From an uncultured Rickettsiales bacterium (GTDB lineage: Bacteria; Pseudomonadota; Alphaproteobacteria; Rickettsiales; UBA1997), in assembly GCA_948744995.1 (NCBI GenBank), contig CAPZCD010000042.1:1-10079 (forward strand): 10,079 bases of DNA, in the 5' to 3' direction. Positions 7,881 to 10,079 of this stretch are shown here, piece by piece. The first letter of the stretch is position 1. Each line of letters begins with the position of its first letter. Position numbers and translations under genes: made by a program. The notes beneath the pieces were generated by a model. The model worked only from the letters and a program-made list of their open reading frames with translations, made no database searches and was not told the DNA's origin.

Positions 7881-7922
7881 ATGGATATCGTGTGTTGTTT
7901 TTCATTGTATATAACAGATAAT

Positions 7923-7948
7923 AAAGCAATAATAACAAAGGTGATAGC
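7923..7948 (+). repeat. 5' arm of the 16S precursor processing stem
   Basis: Bases 7930-7948 (TAATAACAAAGGTGATAGC) are perfectly complementary to 9649-9667 on the far side of the 16S gene. After one mismatch, six more pairs (one a G-U) extend the arm to 7923/9674. A long duplex that loops out the 16S is the known RNase III substrate in bacterial pre-rRNA. Confidence 0.9.
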
Positions 7949-7949
7949 A

Positions 7950-7967
7950 TTTAGACGTCAGTCTAAA
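7950..7967 (+). other. Small leader hairpin next to the processing stem
   Basis: TTTAGAC (7950-7956) and GTCTAAA (7961-7967) form a perfect 7-bp stem with a GTCA loop, one base inside the 5' arm of the 16S processing stem. It is probably part of the pre-16S leader fold. Confidence 0.55.
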
Positions 7968-7996
7968 ATGAAACTTTTGTTATATTTATGACGAAA

Positions 7997-8025
7997 TTGT
8001 TTAGTAATGTTTCCATTAGGATAAT
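7997..8025 (+). promoter_or_regulatory. Possible second 16S promoter (P2), weak
   Basis: TTGTTT (7997-8002), 17 bases, GATAAT (8020-8025). The spacing is right and two boxes are near consensus. However, it lies inside the processing stem, so RNA made from it would lack the 5' arm. In DNA this AT-rich such a match may arise by chance. Confidence 0.3.
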
Positions 8026-8099
8026 ATTACTATTATAAACAAGTCAATTCCAGTAGATATAATTAAGAGTTTAGAGATCAATCAACGATTTTTTTATAA

Positions 8100-9612
<1,513 letters not shown>

Positions 9613-9621
9613 AAAGAGATT

Positions 9622-9646
9622 GAGACTAATCTTCGGATTATGTCTC
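9622..9646 (+). other. UUCG-capped hairpin in the 16S trailer
   Basis: GAGAC-TAATC pairs with GATTA-GTCTC around a C(UUCG)G tetraloop (loop 9632-9635), with one bulged T at 9641. The stem has 10 bp. It lies between the mature 16S 3' end and the 3' arm of the processing stem and probably helps trailer folding. It is too far (24 bases) from the next T-run to be a normal terminator. Confidence 0.75.
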
Positions 9647-9648
9647 CA

Positions 9649-9674
9649 GCTATCACCTTTGTTATTAGTGTTTT
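9649..9674 (+). repeat. 3' arm of the 16S precursor processing stem, ending in a T-run
   Basis: Bases 9649-9667 (GCTATCACCTTTGTTATTA) pair perfectly with 7930-7948, and 9669-9674 continue the duplex after one mismatch. The arm runs straight into seven Ts (9671-9677), so the base of the long stem is followed by a U-tract. This could slow or end transcription, but a stem closing over 1.7 kb is not a standard terminator. Confidence 0.88.
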
Positions 9675-10079
9675 TTTATCTGTTATTTTACAGCTTCTAA
9701 TTTTCTTGAGTTTCTTCGTTTCTTATTTTTTTTGTGGATGCTAGGTGGTATGTCATGTTGTAGGTGTTGTTGTGTTGTCTTTTTATTTTATATTTTATTT
9801 TTTGTTTCAAGAATGCTTCGTAAGTTCTGATTAGGATAAAAAATTCAGTAACTAATAGATAACTCCGGTGTAAGCATATAGGGGTACTGTATTTTTAGAA
9901 TGAATATTAGAGATAAAGAGAAAGTAGTGCTAGTTACTATACATTTTGAATTAATTTGCTTTTTGTAGTGTGATTTGTCATAATGACATAATATATTTTA
10001 TATATTTTGCAGCATTTTATTATGTTAACCCCAACCTCGCTTTTCATCCCAACTTCATCCTTATTTTTAGCTGATAGGT
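9675..10079. other. AT-rich region downstream of 16S with no supported gene
   Basis: No tRNA, 23S or 5S sequence is present. The longest frames are tiny: 22 codons from 9900; an open minus-strand frame from the right edge to a stop at 9937-9939 (46 codons, KIY-rich); and a plus-strand frame from an ATG at 10022 to the edge. None has a ribosome site or a recognisable product. A CTGT...ACAG mini-hairpin near 9680-9693 is too weak to call a terminator. The right edge could hold the end of a neighbouring gene. Confidence 0.5.
9976..9988. promoter_or_regulatory. Perfect 6-bp-arm palindrome, operator-like
   Basis: TGTCAT-A-ATGACA is a perfect dyad with a single central base. It overlaps a TTGTCA that resembles a -35 box, but no good -10 box follows at the right spacing. 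It could be a regulator binding site for a gene beyond the right edge. The function is unknown. Confidence 0.3.

Noticed and set aside
7881..7991. 36-codon plus-strand ORF in the 16S leader starting right after the T-run
   Set aside because: It runs through the 5' arm of the processing stem and the small leader hairpin, and has no ribosome site.
9846..9938. Inverted pair AGTAACTA / TAGTTACT downstream of 16S, with a similar string near 401-410
   Set aside because: Only 8-10 bases, AT-rich and widely spaced; best explained by chance.
9900..9968. 22-codon plus-strand ORF downstream of 16S
   Set aside because: No Shine-Dalgarno sequence, very short, and expected by chance in AT-rich DNA.
9937..10079. 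Open minus-strand frame entering from the right edge
   Set aside because: Forty-six codons with a KIY-rich, low-complexity translation and no recognisable motif; it might be the end of a gene but cannot be supported.
10022..10079. Plus-strand ATG with an open frame to the right edge
   Set aside because: Only 19 codons are visible, with no ribosome site and no motif.

Overview
The window looks like chromosomal DNA of an AT-rich, host-dependent alphaproteobacterium, most likely of the order Rickettsiales. Four points support this. The 16S rRNA gene is alphaproteobacterial in form but divergent, and it stands alone, with no tRNA or 23S gene in the 467 bases that follow. The alphaproteobacterial division protein FzlA is present. 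So is a tail protein of the Rhodobacter-type gene transfer agent (GTA). The protein genes are strongly AT-biased, while the rRNA keeps a much higher GC content. The genus cannot be fixed from the sequence alone.

Layout: bases 1-7596 are all on the minus strand. Reading in the direction of transcription they hold a lone, intact, very large GTA tail gene (3925-7596), a 168-base gap, and then a tight chain of four genes whose ends overlap: fzlA, an EnvZ-like sensor histidine kinase, lspA and sfsA. A 157-base gap containing alternative inverted repeats follows, and then the 5' part of a small secreted protein that runs off the left edge.

Bases 7597-9675 form the divergently transcribed 16S rRNA unit on the plus strand. 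It has a perfect consensus sigma-70 promoter (7772-7800), a terminator-like hairpin inside the leader, a 19-bp perfect inverted repeat embracing the 16S gene (the expected RNase III processing stem), the 16S gene itself (about 8100-9612), and a UUCG-capped trailer hairpin. Bases 9676-10079 hold no gene I can support.

How the genes fit together: FzlA (division), the sensor kinase (envelope signalling) and LspA (lipoprotein maturation) are envelope functions, and their overlaps suggest one polycistronic, translationally coupled message. The GTA gene has no GTA partner here. The most unusual signals are three: an apparent terminator between the rRNA promoter and the 16S gene; natural 16S variants at positions known for spectinomycin and streptomycin resistance (C1192G, C912U, A915G, by-eye E. 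coli numbering) beside clearly compensated helix changes; and the isolated but intact GTA gene. I found no wholly new multi-gene system.
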